Shown in pieces: positions 63,849-64,000 of a DNA stretch of 64,000 nt (its first letter is position 1; each line of letters begins with the position of its first letter). The notes beneath the pieces are model-generated. The model was not told the origin of the DNA, did no database searches, and saw only the letters and a program-made list of their open reading frames with translations. The position numbers were made by a program, and so were the translations under genes. This DNA is from Nitrosospira sp. (GTDB taxonomy: Bacteria; Pseudomonadota; Gammaproteobacteria; Burkholderiales; Nitrosomonadaceae), in NCBI GenBank assembly GCA_013821425.1, contig JACDGV010000014.1, positions 19,974 to 83,973 on the forward strand, given 5' to 3'.

Positions 63849-64000
63849 ATGGAGGAGCAAAGGTCGGCTTGGTTGCGCTGGGCGGGCATTGGAGTGTGTA
63901 TGGCTGCCGCAGTAATGATGGGATTGTGGCTGAATGATTTCCTGACCGACGAAACGCCGCCGAGAAAGCAGTCGATACAGCAGATTACCCTGGTCAAACC
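63849..64000 (+). CDS. TonB-like or membrane-anchored protein, 5' part only
   Basis: Begins MEEQRSAWLRWAGIGVCMAA, a short cytoplasmic head and one membrane helix (about residues 10-28), then a charged stretch (TDETPPRKQSIQQITLVKP) at the window edge. Its place after exbB and exbD suggests TonB, but the diagnostic part is beyond the window. Confidence 0.55.
   Translation, partial: MEEQRSAWLRWAGIGVCMAAAVMMGLWLNDFLTDETPPRKQSIQQITLVK

Noticed and set aside
1..64000. tRNA or rRNA genes
   Set aside because: I looked for T-arm words (GGTTCGAATCC-like) and rRNA landmarks on both strands and found only isolated TTCGAAT words without acceptor or anticodon stems.

Overview
The window comes from a GC-rich betaproteobacterial chromosome. 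PEP-CTERM surface proteins, ubiquinone genes, a lexA-imuA-imuB-dnaE2 cassette, periplasmic multicopper oxidases, an atypical type II secretion cluster and a giant two-partner exoprotein together suggest a Nitrosospira-like member of the Nitrosomonadaceae. That assignment is inference: no ammonia-oxidation gene or rRNA lies in the window.

Region by region. 0-2 kb: thiamine genes (thiD, thiE running off the left edge), divergent from a rubredoxin-gloA pair. 2.2-5.7 kb: an ECF42-type locus (DGPF/YCII proteins, a VOC protein, a DUF1579-like protein, a sigma factor with TPR tail). The second DGPF gene and the sigma factor are broken by frameshifts, and a 294-bp miniature transposable element flanked by TTAG repeats sits inside the locus. 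5.8-17.2 kb: mostly housekeeping genes (phospholipase D-like nuclease, RsmB-like methyltransferase, DUF3108, purN, purM, hda, HAD phosphatase, an orphan BtuC-like permease preceded by a gene remnant, ubiC-ubiA-ubiD). 17.3-19.1 kb: a scar region with a tandem duplication of a VOC gene, a 3' fragment of a second dnaE2 and an IS end. 19.4-25.95 kb: a DUF3309 peptide and the SOS mutagenesis operon, whose promoter lies between two LexA boxes in a perfect 25-bp inverted repeat. 26-31 kb: two cupredoxin oxidases whose copper ligands complement each other, plus a LuxR response regulator. 31.7-41.5 kb: a ten-gene type II secretion operon with PilM/N/O-like parts and a secretin carrying a C-terminal cohesin-like domain. 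41.7-64 kb: an EpsA-like LuxR regulator, a class I c-di-GMP riboswitch in front of a PEP-CTERM protein, a large secreted protein, the TpsB/TpsA pair (TpsA is 3396 residues), a second PEP-CTERM protein, a Tat-exported PhoX-like phosphatase, and an ExbB-ExbD-TonB-like set whose ExbB carries an exported DUF2341-LamG lectin region.

How they may work together: the right-hand 33 kb looks like a cell-surface and secretion region under LuxR-type and c-di-GMP control. A secreted PstS-like or adhesin-like protein and a PhoX phosphatase next to a type II secretion system recall phosphate-scavenging secretion (Hxc-type) systems, but that link is inference. The strongest candidates for something undescribed are the split multicopper oxidase pair, the lectin-ExbB fusion and the riboswitch-controlled PEP-CTERM protein.
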